A stretch of DNA of 64,000 nt from Veillonellaceae bacterium DNF00626. GTDB lineage: Bacteria > Bacillota > Negativicutes > Veillonellales > Dialisteraceae. The stretch's first letter is position 1. Every line of letters starts with the position of its first letter. The notes below the pieces were generated by a model. The model was not told the origin of the DNA and did no database searches. It saw only the letters and a list, made by a program, of their open reading frames with translations. The stretch covers positions 1 through 64,000 of the forward strand of contig KQ960853.1 in the NCBI GenBank assembly GCA_001553355.1, in the 5' to 3' direction. Positions 44,130-54,241 of this stretch are shown piece by piece. The position numbers were made by a program, and so were the translations under genes.

Positions 44130-45182
44130 ATGACAGAAAGAAAAAAAGTCGTCGTCGCCATGTCCGGTGGCGTTGACAGTACTTTAACCGTGCGTCTTTT
44201 ACAAGAAAGCGGTTATGAAGTTTATGGGGCAACCATGAATCAATTTGAAGGACAAGATGTATCAGATGCCGTAGAAATGGCAAAATTTCTTGGCATTCCG
44301 CACAAGGTATTGGATGTAAAGGAATTGTACAATAACGTTGTACTTTCTTATTTCATTGATTCTTATAAAAATGGAATTACACCAAACCCTTGTATGATTT
44401 GTGATTTCAAAATTAAATTTGGTCTTTTTTATGATGCCATGCGTAACTATTTCGATGCTCCCTATTTTGCTACCGGTCACTATGCACGAATTGTTTATGA
44501 TCGGGAACGACAAAAATATCAAGTGGAAAAAGGCATAGACATAGGCAAGGATCAATCTTATATGATGTACCATCTCAATCAAGAACAGTTGGCACATATT
44601 TTATTTCCTTTAGGTCGTATTTTCAAAAAAGATACCCGTCGTATATCGAAAGAGAAAGGACTTCCTACATTTAATAAAGCGGAATCGCAAGATATTTGTT
44701 TCCTTACAAGCGAAAAGTCTTATGTAGAATTTTTAGAAAACCACGCACCTGAAGCCTTCCGCCCGGGAGATATCGTTCATACGGACGGTCATGTCTTGGG
44801 ACGCCATAAAGGACTTCCGCATTATACCATCGGTCAGCGTAAAGGACTGGGTATCGCTTATCGCACACCGCTCTATGTGGTCGCATTAGATTCCGTGAAA
44901 AACCAAGTCATTGTCGGTGGAAATGATGAGCTATTTCGCAGCAAACTTTTAGCCACTGAACTGGATTTTACAGACGGCACTCCACCGGCTCAGGAATTTC
45001 GCTGTGAAGCCAAAATTCGCTATGGCATCCGTGTGCATCCGTGCTTGGTATCTCTTGATGATAAAGGACAAGCCATTGTCACCTTCGATGAACCGCAACG
45101 CGCTATCACATCAGGACAATCAGTGGTATTTTACCGAGGTGATCGTCTTTTAGGCGGCGGCACCATCGTTAAAGCATTATAA
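44130..45182 (+). CDS. mnmA: tRNA-specific 2-thiouridylase MnmA
   Basis: MnmA adds sulfur to the wobble uridine of Lys, Glu and Gln tRNAs. The 350-residue protein has the PP-loop SGGVDST (about 11-17), a first catalytic Cys in NPCMICDFKIKFG (about 91) and the second in AESQDICFL (about 190), then the beta-barrel C-terminal part with IGQRKGLG. It starts at 44130, with AAAGGA upstream. An ATG 27 bases earlier lacks one. It is somewhat divergent from the common form (Thr after the PP-loop Ser), so a second paralog may exist in the genome. Confidence 0.9.
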   Translation: MTERKKVVVAMSGGVDSTLTVRLLQESGYEVYGATMNQFEGQDVSDAVEMAKFLGIPHKVLDVKELYNNVVLSYFIDSYKNGITPNPCMICDFKIKFGLFYDAMRNYFDAPYFATGHYARIVYDRERQKYQVEKGIDIGKDQSYMMYHLNQEQLAHILFPLGRIFKKDTRRISKEKGLPTFNKAESQDICFLTSEKSYVEFLENHAPEAFRPGDIVHTDGHVLGRHKGLPHYTIGQRKGLGIAYRTPLYVVALDSVKNQVIVGGNDELFRSKLLATELDFTDGTPPAQEFRCEAKIRYGIRVHPCLVSLDDKGQAIVTFDEPQRAITSGQSVVFYRGDRLLGGGTIVKAL

Positions 45183-45189
45183 ATGAAAC

Positions 45190-45236
45190 AGATTTGGTAT
45201 CTCAAGCAATAATCGCCTGTTACCAAATCTTTTTTA
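45190..45236 (+). terminator. mnmA terminator
   Basis: AGATTTGGTA and TACCAAATCT with a 21-nt centre, followed by TTTTTT. Confidence 0.85.
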
Positions 45237-45296
45237 TTACCAAAAAAGCAATTCACTTATGTTATAATGATTGAAATATATTTTCACGAGGTTGTT

Positions 45297-46052
45297 ATGG
45301 ACATTATCGCCTATCTCATTGTTTGCCCTTTAAGTTTTTTAGCCGGATTTATAGACGCCATCGCCGGTGGTGGTGGACTCATTTCCTTACCTGCCTATAT
45401 CATTGCCGGTGTCCCCATTCACAACTCCATTGCCACAAACAAATTAAGTGCAGCCATGGGTACATTACTCACTACGGCAAAATTTGCTAAGAGCGGTCTT
45501 ATTCCCTGGCGTACCGCTCTTCCCGGTGTCGTCTTTGCCATCTTAGGCTCTTCATTGGGAGCGCACTTAGCCTTACTCTTAGATGCTGAAATTTTTCTTT
45601 TCTTTATGCTTATCATCTTACCGCTCACCGCACTTTACGTGACACAGAAAAAAAGCATGGAAGAAAAAAAATCCTATCCATTTACAAAAACTGCACTCAT
45701 AAGTTGTTTTATTGCTTTCATATTAGGTATTTATGACGGCTTCTACGGCCCCGGCACAGGCACTTTTCTTATTCTCCTTTTAGTTGGTCTTGCCCATGTA
45801 AAATTGAGCCAATCCAATGGAATCACAAAAGTCATCAACAGCACTACCAATGTAGCTGCCTTAGCCGTATTTTTCATGAACGATACCGTTTGGATCACCT
45901 TAGGACTCATATCCGGTTTCTTTAATATGGCAGGAAACTATTTAGGCGCCACCTACTTTGAAAAAAGCGGCCCAAAAAATGTACGCCCTGTTATCATGTT
46001 CGTTCTTACCATCTTTTTCATCAAAGTACTGTATGAATTATTCATGAAATAA
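45297..46052 (+). CDS. TauE/SafE (TSUP) family permease
   Basis: The 251-residue membrane protein has eight or so hydrophobic segments and the two TSUP repeats: GFIDAIAGGGGLISLP near residue 17 and GIYDGFYGPGTGTFL near 150. Family members export or import sulfur-containing or organic anions such as sulfite and taurine breakdown products. The substrate here is unknown. GAGG lies upstream of the ATG at 45297. An in-frame ATG 30 bases earlier has no site. Confidence 0.88.
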   Translation: MDIIAYLIVCPLSFLAGFIDAIAGGGGLISLPAYIIAGVPIHNSIATNKLSAAMGTLLTTAKFAKSGLIPWRTALPGVVFAILGSSLGAHLALLLDAEIFLFFMLIILPLTALYVTQKKSMEEKKSYPFTKTALISCFIAFILGIYDGFYGPGTGTFLILLLVGLAHVKLSQSNGITKVINSTTNVAALAVFFMNDTVWITLGLISGFFNMAGNYLGATYFEKSGPKNVRPVIMFVLTIFFIKVLYELFMK

Positions 46053-46086
46053 TAGCCCATTCAACTGCACGAAATACTATCTGTAA

Positions 46087-46122
46087 AAGTCGGATTATCT
46101 CTAAAATATACGGCTTTTTTTA
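46087..46122 (+). terminator. Terminator of the TSUP permease gene
   Basis: AAGTCG and CGGCTT (one G-U) with an 18-nt loop and seven T. Confidence 0.65.
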
Positions 46123-46281
46123 TTTTCCCATCAAATTCCTTTTTACACCAATTATCTCTATTCTCCTTAAACACATCCTGTTTCTTTGGGTTTAAGAGTA
46201 TGCTATTATAAATATAGTTTATAACATTTTTATTCTTTTTCTTAACAAAACAAGAATTATTTATCAGAAATCAGGACATTG

Positions 46282-47487
46282 ATGCAAAAAATATTGTCAT
46301 TTTTTCCGGCACTTCAAAATAAAAATTACAGACTCTTTTGGATAACCGGATGGATTGCCCTTGTGGGTTTCTGGGTGCAATTAACGGCTCAGCAATGGCT
46401 TGTCTATCGCATGACAGATTCTGCCATTTTATTAGGTACGCTTTCAGCCTTTCAATTTCTCCCCAGTCTCCTTTTTACCCTCTTCTCGGGCGTATGGATT
46501 GATCAACATAATAAAAGGAAAATATTAGTAGCCACACAAGCCATATATATTATCGAATCTGCGCTATTGGGATTACTATTGTTTTTTGGATATGAAAATT
46601 ATTATTGGCTCCTATTTTTTGCTTTCTTTTGCGGCACCATTGACGCTTTTGACATGCCTGCTCGTTTGGCATTTATGCCTGAATTAGTAGGCCCTAAAGC
46701 ATTGCACAGTGCCATCAGTTTGAACTCCGCCAATTTTAACATTACCCGTATGGTTGGCCCTGTATTAGCTGCTTTTTTGCTGACCTATCTTTCTTACAGC
46801 TCCGTTTTCTTTTTATACGCCTTATCAATTCTTCCAATATTATGGACTTATCATCGCATTAACGTCAATTCCGTTCCTTATACCGGCAGAAAGAAACACC
46901 CACTAAAAGAAATTATCATCGGACTCAAAGTAGCCAAAAATAACTCCATCATTCTTTGTGACTTAATTGGCATTGCCATTGTAAGCGGATTAGTATTAAA
47001 CTTTTCCAACTTCGCGCCGCTCTTTTCCGATCGGGTACTTAATAAAGGACTATCGGGATTCAGCACTATTCTTTTCTTTGTCGGAATGGGTGCCATGCTA
47101 AGCGGATTATTTTCCGCCACATCACAAAATTATTTCTCTCAAAAAAAGATTTTCATCATTGGGCTCATTTGCGGCTTCCTTCTTATTCTCATCAGCCTCA
47201 CATCATCCTTCCTACCTGCCATGATTCTTTTTACCCTTTTAGGCAGTGCCGTTATTTTATTTATCGTCAATTGTAATACCGCCATTCAAATGGCGACTCC
47301 GGCAGAATACACCGGACGCATCATGGGCCTTTATACTTTTGTCTTTTTAGGCGTCGCCCCATTCGGTAGCCTTTTCACCGGATTTATCTTAGAAATATTC
47401 GGAACAGCACGAGGCATGGGTATCATTGGATGGCTCAATATTTTCTGCCTCTTAGCTTTAGGCTATTACTACAAAAAAATTAAGTAA
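46282..47487 (+). CDS. MFS transporter, EntS-like (MFS_3)
   Basis: The 401-residue protein has about 12 membrane segments. The N-terminal motif RLFWITGWIALVGFWVQLTAQQWLVYRMT and the loop GVWIDQHNKRKIL (motif A variant) match the enterobactin-exporter type MFS_3 branch. It probably exports a small molecule or drug by proton antiport. AGGA precedes the ATG. No siderophore or antibiotic genes are near. Confidence 0.85.
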   Translation: MQKILSFFPALQNKNYRLFWITGWIALVGFWVQLTAQQWLVYRMTDSAILLGTLSAFQFLPSLLFTLFSGVWIDQHNKRKILVATQAIYIIESALLGLLLFFGYENYYWLLFFAFFCGTIDAFDMPARLAFMPELVGPKALHSAISLNSANFNITRMVGPVLAAFLLTYLSYSSVFFLYALSILPILWTYHRINVNSVPYTGRKKHPLKEIIIGLKVAKNNSIILCDLIGIAIVSGLVLNFSNFAPLFSDRVLNKGLSGFSTILFFVGMGAMLSGLFSATSQNYFSQKKIFIIGLICGFLLILISLTSSFLPAMILFTLLGSAVILFIVNCNTAIQMATPAEYTGRIMGLYTFVFLGVAPFGSLFTGFILEIFGTARGMGIIGWLNIFCLLALGYYYKKIK

Positions 47488-47491
47488 AACA

Positions 47492-47540
47492 AAAAAGCCT
47501 TTGTAACAGACACAAATCATCATCTGTCCAAAGGCTTTTT
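47492..47540. terminator. Bidirectional terminator between MFS gene and hldE
   Basis: AAAAAGCCTTTG and CAAAGGCTTTTT with an inner CAGACA/TGTC pairing. Confidence 0.9.
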
Positions 47541-47547
47541 GCACGCC

Positions 47548-48987
47548 TTATTTCTTCATTTTTTCAATTATCATCGTAGTGGAATATCCTTCTACAAAAG
47601 GAAGAATACGTACTTCTTTTGCATATTCTTTTCCTGCCACGTCCTCTACTTTGTAGTCGCCACCTTTGACTAAAATATCAGGTTTCAAATAGGCCAATAA
47701 TTTTACCGGTGTATCTTCATCAAAAATAACCACTTCATCTATATAAGGTAACGCCAAAAGCATAAACGCTCGTTCTTCTTGATTATTTACCGGACGTGTA
47801 ACACCTTTCAATGCTTTCACTGAACGATCGGAATTAAGCCCCACTATTAAATGATCGCCTAATGCAGCCGCTTGTTTTAAATAAATCAAATGCCCCCGAT
47901 GAAGCAAATCAAAACAACCATTTGTAAAAACGATACTATCGCCTTGCCGTTTCCACTGTTCACAGTGTGCCTTTGCTTCTTCCCACGTCAAAACCTTTTT
48001 TATTTGATAAGATTTCTCCGATATAGCTTCCCATATTTCTTCTTTTTTCACACAATATGTCCCTGATTTGGAAATAGCCACACCGGCAGCCGTATTTGCC
48101 AGTACAAGCGCATCTTCCATACTTAATCCCATCACAATCGCTGTGGTAAGTACCGCCACTACCGTATCACCGGCACCGGACACATCAAAAACTTCTTTCG
48201 TTACCGATTCTTTATGAATAGACGACCCATTAGATATACAAGACAATCCTTTTTCCGATCGAGTAATGAACACATAATCTAAAGCATATTTCTTCCGCAA
48301 AAATTGCCCGGCTGCTTCCACCGATGCATCATCATTATTCACAACATAACCGATACCTTCCGCCAACTCTTTTATGTTCGGCGTAATTCCAAAAGCGCCT
48401 TTATATTTCCCCCAATTTTTCCCTTTCGGATCAACGATAACCGGTATTCCTTTTTCTTTTCCCAAAGAAATAATCCGCTGCGTCAGTGATTCCGTCATCA
48501 CTCCTTTAGCATAATCCGACAAAATGATCGCATGAAGTCGACGAGAAGATAAATCATTCACCCATTGAAAAATTTTTTCTTCCACTGCTTCATCAATGGG
48601 ACGTACTTTCTCAAAATCAAGACGAATCATCTGATGTCCGCCACTTTGCACCCTAATCTTCGTCGTTGTTTCTATGTCATCACAAAGAAGGACTCCGGAC
48701 ATATCAATAGGCAATGCTTTAAGCAAAGAGTGTACCACCGATCCATTTTGATCATGTCCATAGACTCCTGCCATATGCACATTGACGCCTAATCCTGCCA
48801 AATTCGCTGCTGTATTAGCTGCCCCGCCGGGAACGAATTTCCGTGACTTAATTACATTCACCGGCACAGCAGCCTCCGGAGAAATCCGAGTCACTTCTCC
48901 GCATAAATATTCATCCAATATCAAATCACCAATGACTGCTATATGTATATTTTCAATAGAACCATCAAAAAAGTCATTAATACGCAT
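47548..48987 (-). CDS. hldE: Bifunctional heptose-7-P kinase / heptose-1-P adenylyltransferase
   Basis: HldE makes ADP-heptose for the LPS inner core. Of 479 residues, about 1-320 are a PfkB-type kinase (IGDLILDEYL, PGGAANTAANLA, and the anion-hole DVSGAGDTVVA near 270) and about 345-479 a nucleotidyltransferase (FTNGCFDLLHRGHL). A Firmicute with this gene must build LPS, which again indicates Negativicutes. It is a single gene with a terminator. Confidence 0.95.
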   Translation of the reverse strand: MRINDFFDGSIENIHIAVIGDLILDEYLCGEVTRISPEAAVPVNVIKSRKFVPGGAANTAANLAGLGVNVHMAGVYGHDQNGSVVHSLLKALPIDMSGVLLCDDIETTTKIRVQSGGHQMIRLDFEKVRPIDEAVEEKIFQWVNDLSSRRLHAIILSDYAKGVMTESLTQRIISLGKEKGIPVIVDPKGKNWGKYKGAFGITPNIKELAEGIGYVVNNDDASVEAAGQFLRKKYALDYVFITRSEKGLSCISNGSSIHKESVTKEVFDVSGAGDTVVAVLTTAIVMGLSMEDALVLANTAAGVAISKSGTYCVKKEEIWEAISEKSYQIKKVLTWEEAKAHCEQWKRQGDSIVFTNGCFDLLHRGHLIYLKQAAALGDHLIVGLNSDRSVKALKGVTRPVNNQEERAFMLLALPYIDEVVIFDEDTPVKLLAYLKPDILVKGGDYKVEDVAGKEYAKEVRILPFVEGYSTTMIIEKMKK

Positions 48988-49041
48988 AAAAAATCTCCTT
49001 TTATTTATATGGTTATTATACTATGCTCTTTTCATAAATAC

Positions 49042-49069
49042 AAAACGGCACTGCCAAGACAGTACCGTT
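49042..49069 (-). terminator. tatD terminator
   Basis: ACGGTACTG and CAGTGCCGT (one mismatch) with a 6-nt loop, then TTTTG on the minus strand. Confidence 0.75.
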
Positions 49070-49844
49070 ATTTCTTTATTTGATAAATATGAAGCGCATT
49101 TTGTCGTGTTTGCTCGACAACTGTTTCTACCGAAATCTGCTTTAAACGAGCTATTTCTTCTGCCACAAAACGAACATATGACGGATTATTTCTTTCACCC
49201 CGATGCGGCGGCGGTGTCAAATAAGGGCTATCCGTTTCAATGAGAAGACGGTCTAAAGGAATCGCTTTTGCCACTTCTTTTAATTTGCTGCTTTTAGGAA
49301 ATACCACGGGGCCGGCGAAGGAAATATAAAAGCCTAATTTCATCAACTCTTTCGCCATCTCTACGCTACCGCCATAACAATGCATAATCCCCCGAAGTTT
49401 CGTCGATGCCTGTTTTTTTAAGATAGAAAACGTATCACCATGAGCCTCTCTATCATGAATAATGATCGGCAAATCCAACTCTTTTGCCAATTCAATTTGC
49501 TTTTCAAACCAAATTTTCTGTATTTCTTTTGGGCTATAAAAATAATAGTAGTCCAATCCTATTTCTCCGATAGCCACTACTTTATCATCAGATTTTGCCA
49601 AATTCGCTATCTCTTGTAATGCCTCATCAGTGGCATTTTTCGTTTCATGAGGATGAATCCCCACTGCCCCATAAAGTCCGGCATAGCAAGGAAGCAATGC
49701 CACTGTCTGCCTTGATGTTTCTACATTTTCCGATGGACACACGACATAATCTACGGTGCGAAAAACATTTTTCAGCATGGAGTCTCTATCGGAATCAAAT
49801 TGTTTATCATATACGTGTGCATGACTATCAAAAAGCCTCATCAT
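49068..49844 (-). CDS. tatD: TatD-family metal-dependent hydrolase
   Basis: The 258-residue TIM-barrel protein has the metal ligands SHAHVYD (about 7-12), GEIGLDYYY (about 92), IIHDREAH (about 127), MHCYGG (about 152) and TDSPYLTP (about 203). TatD enzymes are 3'-5' DNA exonucleases or D-tyrosyl-tRNA-related hydrolases. Its ATG overlaps the metG stop (ATGA), a widespread gene pair. Confidence 0.93.
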   Translation of the reverse strand: MMRLFDSHAHVYDKQFDSDRDSMLKNVFRTVDYVVCPSENVETSRQTVALLPCYAGLYGAVGIHPHETKNATDEALQEIANLAKSDDKVVAIGEIGLDYYYFYSPKEIQKIWFEKQIELAKELDLPIIIHDREAHGDTFSILKKQASTKLRGIMHCYGGSVEMAKELMKLGFYISFAGPVVFPKSSKLKEVAKAIPLDRLLIETDSPYLTPPPHRGERNNPSYVRFVAEEIARLKQISVETVVEQTRQNALHIYQIKK

Positions 49845-51760
49845 TTCACGCGACTTCCGGCAGGCATATCCACAAAAGGCACTACTAATTTATCATCTTT
49901 TGAGGCCGCTAAAATCATTCCTTGTGATTCAATCCCCATAAGCTTTGCCGGTTTCAAATTCGCAACAAAAATCACATGCTTTCCAATAAGCGCCGACGGT
50001 TCATAATATTCAGAAATACCACTCACCACGGTTCTTTCTTCACCATTACCAAGGGATACGGTAAGTTTCAACAATTTCTTTGATTTCTTCACTTTTTCCG
50101 CTGTCAAAATTTCTGCTACACGAAGTTCCGTTTTGAAAAAATCGTCAATAGAAATGCCCGGTAAGTGCGGTTCTTTTATCACTTTTTCCTCTTCTTCCGC
50201 TTCCTCTTCTTTTATATCAATACGCGGAAATATGGGATCCCCTTTATGTACTTCTGTATCGTCAGCAATACCGCCCCATGTAAGGTCATTATAATTGGCT
50301 TTAGCAAAATCTGTAAGTCCTAATTGATTCCACATTTTTTCCGCTGCCAACGGAATAAAGGGCTCTACCATCAGAGAGACGAAACGCATACCTTCACACA
50401 AATGGTAAAGAACTGCATCCAATGTTGCTTTCTTATTTTCATCTTTCGCCAATGCCCAAGGCATAGTAATATCAATATATTTATTCAGAGAGCGAATATA
50501 TGTCCAAACGCCTTTCAGTGCATCATTAATTTTCCAATCATCCATATTTTTTCGGAATGCAGCTAAAGTTTCTTCTCCATGATGACGCACTTCTGCTGAA
50601 GCATCACGAACAATTTCGTCCCCTGTCGGATCACCTTGATATAAATGACCATTTCTATATTTTTCCACCATGGACAATGTGCGATAAAGCAAATTCCCTA
50701 AATCATTGGATAAATCTGAATTGATTCGATTAATCAGGCGTTTACGGCTAAAGTTCCCATCTTGCCCTAATTGAATATCATTCAAAAGATAGTAACGAAT
50801 AGCATCTGAGCCAAATTCATGAATAAGAGGAATAGGATCCACCACATTTCCTAAAGATTTTGACATTTTTTCGCCATCAACAATAAGCCAACCGTGACCG
50901 TAAATCTTTTTCGGCAACGGAATATCAAGACTCATGAGCATAATCGGCCAAATAATAGAGTGGAAACGGACGATTTCTTTTCCTACCAAATGAACGTCCG
51001 CCGGCCAATATTTCTTAAACATCTCCGGATTATCCATAATGCCTATGGCAGTGATGTAATTCACAAGAGCATCAAACCACACATATACGACATGTTTCGG
51101 ATCAAACGGTACCGGCACGCCCCAGGTAAAACTGGTACGAGACACACACAAATCTTCCAACCCGTTTTTCACAAATTGTATCATTTCATTTCGCCGTGAC
51201 AAAGGTTCAATGAAATCGGGATGTTCATCAATAAATGTAAGCCACCGATCGGCATATTTTGACATCCTAAAGAAATAGGCATCTTCACTCACCCTTTGCA
51301 AGGCTCTGCCGCAATCGGGACAAGTCTTTTCTTCCGTCAACTTATTTTCAGGCCAAAAAGTTTCATCGGGCACGCAATACCAACCTTCATATTTCCCTAA
51401 ATAAATATCCCCTTTATCATAAGCCCTTTGAAATAGCATTTGCACTACTTTTGTATGACGTTCTTCCGTAGTACGAATAAAATCATCATTGGTAATGTTA
51501 AGTTCCTCCCAAAGTTGCTTGAAAAGTTTTACAATACCGTCTACATACTCAATAGGAGTCACACCGGCCTCTTTGGCTTTATCCTCAATTTTTTGCCCAT
51601 GTTCGTCGGAGCCGGTCAAAAACATCACATCATAACCGCAAAGTCTTTTGAAGCGTGCCATGCTGTCTGCGATAGACGTGCAATAGGTATGCCCGATATG
51701 TAATTTCGCACTGGGATAATAAATCGGTGTTGTAATATAAAATGTTGGTTTCTCTGTCAT
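49841..51760 (-). CDS. metG: Methionyl-tRNA synthetase
   Basis: The 639-residue class I synthetase shows KLHIGHTYCTS (HIGH, about 17-20), a CPDCGRAL half zinc site near 145, and GEKMSKSLGN (KMSKS, about 300). A C-terminal EMAP/tRNA-binding domain at about 535-639 aids dimerisation. It charges initiator and elongator Met tRNAs. It is upstream of and coupled to tatD. Confidence 0.96.
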   Translation of the reverse strand: MTEKPTFYITTPIYYPSAKLHIGHTYCTSIADSMARFKRLCGYDVMFLTGSDEHGQKIEDKAKEAGVTPIEYVDGIVKLFKQLWEELNITNDDFIRTTEERHTKVVQMLFQRAYDKGDIYLGKYEGWYCVPDETFWPENKLTEEKTCPDCGRALQRVSEDAYFFRMSKYADRWLTFIDEHPDFIEPLSRRNEMIQFVKNGLEDLCVSRTSFTWGVPVPFDPKHVVYVWFDALVNYITAIGIMDNPEMFKKYWPADVHLVGKEIVRFHSIIWPIMLMSLDIPLPKKIYGHGWLIVDGEKMSKSLGNVVDPIPLIHEFGSDAIRYYLLNDIQLGQDGNFSRKRLINRINSDLSNDLGNLLYRTLSMVEKYRNGHLYQGDPTGDEIVRDASAEVRHHGEETLAAFRKNMDDWKINDALKGVWTYIRSLNKYIDITMPWALAKDENKKATLDAVLYHLCEGMRFVSLMVEPFIPLAAEKMWNQLGLTDFAKANYNDLTWGGIADDTEVHKGDPIFPRIDIKEEEAEEEEKVIKEPHLPGISIDDFFKTELRVAEILTAEKVKKSKKLLKLTVSLGNGEERTVVSGISEYYEPSALIGKHVIFVANLKPAKLMGIESQGMILAASKDDKLVVPFVDMPAGSRVK

Positions 51761-51796
51761 GGTAATTCCCCCTGATACATTTATTATTTCTAGACA

Positions 51797-51822
51797 TCTA
51801 TATTGCCTATTTCATATAGATT
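51797..51822. repeat. Inverted repeat between rsmI and metG
   Basis: ATCTATAT and ATATAGAT, 8-bp arms with a 10-bp centre, right after the rsmI stop on the minus strand. No T-run, so an operator or weak transcript end. Confidence 0.4.
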
Positions 51823-52667
51823 TACTTTTCCTTCAACAAAAATTGATAAATTTCTCGTCTGGGCAAATGATATTCGACTGCCATTTGCCGTGCCACGTCT
51901 TTGATAGGCATCTCCTTCGCTCGCCTTAACGCATCTTCTTGCCAAGAAATAGTATCTCTCTCCGCCATCGGTTTCACGTTTTCACCGGCGCCTTCTACAA
52001 GAATGACATATTCTCCACGAGGTGTCTCTACCTCCAAATGGCTAAGCGCCTCGCTCAATAAACAACGCCTAAACGTTTCAAATTTCTTTGTTAATTCACG
52101 AGCAAGAACAACCTGTCTATCACCTAACGATTGAAATAAAAATGATAAAGTTTCTTTCAAGCGATGAGGCGCTTCATAAAATATCAAAGTCCCCGGCATG
52201 ATAGAAATCGTTTCTATTAATTTTTTCTTTTTCCCTGTTATTTTAGGAAGAAATCCTATAAAAGTAAATAAGCGAGCATCTAAGCCTGATGCTACTAACG
52301 CTGTTAATGCCGCATTTGGCCCCGGTAGCGGCACTATCGGTATATCATTCTCAATGGCTAATTTCACTAAATCAGCCCCGGGATCTGATATGACAGGCAT
52401 GCCGGCATCGCTGCATTGTGCTACTGACTTTCCACTCAGAATCGCTGCCACTATTTTCGGCGCCATATCCTTCTTATTATGTTCATGATAAGAAATTAAT
52501 TCTTTATGAATATCAAAATGCCGAAGTAAAATACTCGTATGCCGCGTATCTTCCGCTGCGATGATATCCACTTCTTGTAATACGGAAATAGCCCTTGCGG
52601 TCATATCCGATAAATTCCCTATAGGTGTCGGTACCAAGTATAACGTACCGGATTTCACTTCATTCAT
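51822..52667 (-). CDS. rsmI: 16S rRNA (cytidine-1402-2'-O)-methyltransferase
   Basis: The 281-residue tetrapyrrole-methylase-fold enzyme has GTLYLVPTPIGNLSDMT at its N-terminus, EDTRHTSILLRHF near 40 and the SDAGMPVISDPG glycine motif near 84. It methylates C1402 in the decoding centre. Its ATG overlaps the upstream methyltransferase gene by 8 bp, and it closes the holB operon. Confidence 0.95.
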   Translation of the reverse strand: MNEVKSGTLYLVPTPIGNLSDMTARAISVLQEVDIIAAEDTRHTSILLRHFDIHKELISYHEHNKKDMAPKIVAAILSGKSVAQCSDAGMPVISDPGADLVKLAIENDIPIVPLPGPNAALTALVASGLDARLFTFIGFLPKITGKKKKLIETISIMPGTLIFYEAPHRLKETLSFLFQSLGDRQVVLARELTKKFETFRRCLLSEALSHLEVETPRGEYVILVEGAGENVKPMAERDTISWQEDALRRAKEMPIKDVARQMAVEYHLPRREIYQFLLKEK

Positions 52668-53409
52668 CTTTTGCCTTTCCGTAAATCTCCATCACTTCTT
52701 TCGTATACGATCCATCCGCTTCATGAATAAAAAGCGGCGGATCTACCGTAAGTTCCGCATGACCGCCATAACGCCATTCCATCAAAAGACGTACAGCCCG
52801 TCTCCCTTCATGCGTATAAATCAACCGCAAACGTTTTGCTTCCATATGACACATCCTACCAAGCGTAATCAAATCAGCCAACCGATCCGCCCGATGCACC
52901 ATTGTCAATCGACCACCATATTTCAATAAATATTGTGCCGTTTCAAAAACGTCTTTAAGCGTAGCATGAATTTCATAACCTGCCGTAGCCACACCGGCAT
53001 GAGGGCTCATACGCCCCGTTCCCACCTCGCGATACGGCGGATTGACCACCACAGAAGAAAAAAAACCGGACGGAAATGATTTTTTCATCTCCCGATAATC
53101 ACCGTTCACCACCTGAATGACATCTTCCTTATGATTCCCGATGACATTACGATGGGCTAAATCAGCCATTACCGGATTCACCTCAAAAGCCACTATTTCC
53201 TTTGCTCCTAAAGCAGATAGAAGCAAAGAAATAACCCCCGTCCCTGTACCTAAATCAGCCACTACATCTTTCTTTTTTATATCCACATAATGAGCTAAAA
53301 GGACAGAATCCAAAGAAAAACAAAACTGATCCGGACGTTGAATAACTTTCATCCCATCAAGAAGCAAATCATCAAGACGCTCCCCCTCGAGGGTACAACC
53401 GTCAAACAT
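52660..53409 (-). CDS. TrmN6-like adenine-N6 methyltransferase
   Basis: The 249-residue Rossmann methyltransferase has DLGTGTGVIS (SAM motif I, about 51-60) and VVNPPYRE (motif IV NPPY, about 122), which marks adenine-N6 enzymes. The relation is to tRNA1(Val) A37 methyltransferase YfiC/TrmN6. The exact base is not provable here. It overlaps ricT and rsmI by 8 bp each, so all are translated together. Confidence 0.88.
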   Translation of the reverse strand: MFDGCTLEGERLDDLLLDGMKVIQRPDQFCFSLDSVLLAHYVDIKKKDVVADLGTGTGVISLLLSALGAKEIVAFEVNPVMADLAHRNVIGNHKEDVIQVVNGDYREMKKSFPSGFFSSVVVNPPYREVGTGRMSPHAGVATAGYEIHATLKDVFETAQYLLKYGGRLTMVHRADRLADLITLGRMCHMEAKRLRLIYTHEGRRAVRLLMEWRYGGHAELTVDPPLFIHEADGSYTKEVMEIYGKAKDE

Positions 53410-54241
53410 TATCCACCTGCTCTACAGCATCCCAAGGAAATATTTTCGTACTACCGCCTTCCAATTGAATCTTCACGCTACGCTTCTGATCATTCACATA
53501 CACCACTTGCCCTTCCCCTTCATCGGAAATAACACGCATACCCACACGGAAAAATTTTTTCGTTTCCGTCTTCAAAGGACAACGACAAGTCTTTGCTCTT
53601 TCCTCATACTGATCATTTTCATAAGTCAAACAACACATCAAACGACCGCAAGCGCCTGAAATTTTCGTCGGATTAAGAGAAAGCCCCTGAATTTTTGCCA
53701 TTTTAATAGACACCGGAGCGAACTCTCCTAAATACGTCGCACAACAGAGAGTCCGACCACAAGGGCCTATACCCCCTACCTGCTTAGCCTGATCACGCAC
53801 ACCCACTTGCCTAAGTTCAATGCGCACATGAAAAATCGCTGCCAACTCCTTAACAAGCTCACGAAAATCCACCCTGCCATCCGCAGTAAAAAGAAATATA
53901 ATCTTCGTTCGATCAAAAGTATACTCTGCCCGAAGAAGTTTCATAGGCACCTGAAGTTTCTTTATTTTCTCCAAACAAATATCAAAAGCCGCCTCTTGCC
54001 GCTCCCTATTTCTTGCAAGCTGTATCTGATCCTTCACCGTAGCGATACGCTTGACCGGTTTCAAATCATTACCGGCCACCTCGTCTTCCACCTGCTGCGG
54101 CATAGATGCGATATAACCGTACTCCGTTCCTCGCGACGTATCTACAATTACGCCGTCATTCATATGTATATCCAATCCATTAGGAGAAAAATAATAAATT
54201 TTTCCTGCCTTCCTAAAACGGACACCTACTATATATTTCAT
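53402..54241 (-). CDS. ricT: PSP1-domain protein RicT (YaaT)
   Basis: The 279-residue protein has the PSP1 C-terminal domain, with the Cys-rich GGIGPCGRTLCCATYLG near 160 and CGRLMCCLTYEN near 198. In Bacillus RicT binds an Fe-S cluster with YlbF and YmcA and modulates RNase Y. It starts one base after the holB stop. A YlbF-family gene is at 24.5 kb. Confidence 0.92.
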   Translation of the reverse strand: MKYIVGVRFRKAGKIYYFSPNGLDIHMNDGVIVDTSRGTEYGYIASMPQQVEDEVAGNDLKPVKRIATVKDQIQLARNRERQEAAFDICLEKIKKLQVPMKLLRAEYTFDRTKIIFLFTADGRVDFRELVKELAAIFHVRIELRQVGVRDQAKQVGGIGPCGRTLCCATYLGEFAPVSIKMAKIQGLSLNPTKISGACGRLMCCLTYENDQYEERAKTCRCPLKTETKKFFRVGMRVISDEGEGQVVYVNDQKRSVKIQLEGGSTKIFPWDAVEQVDNV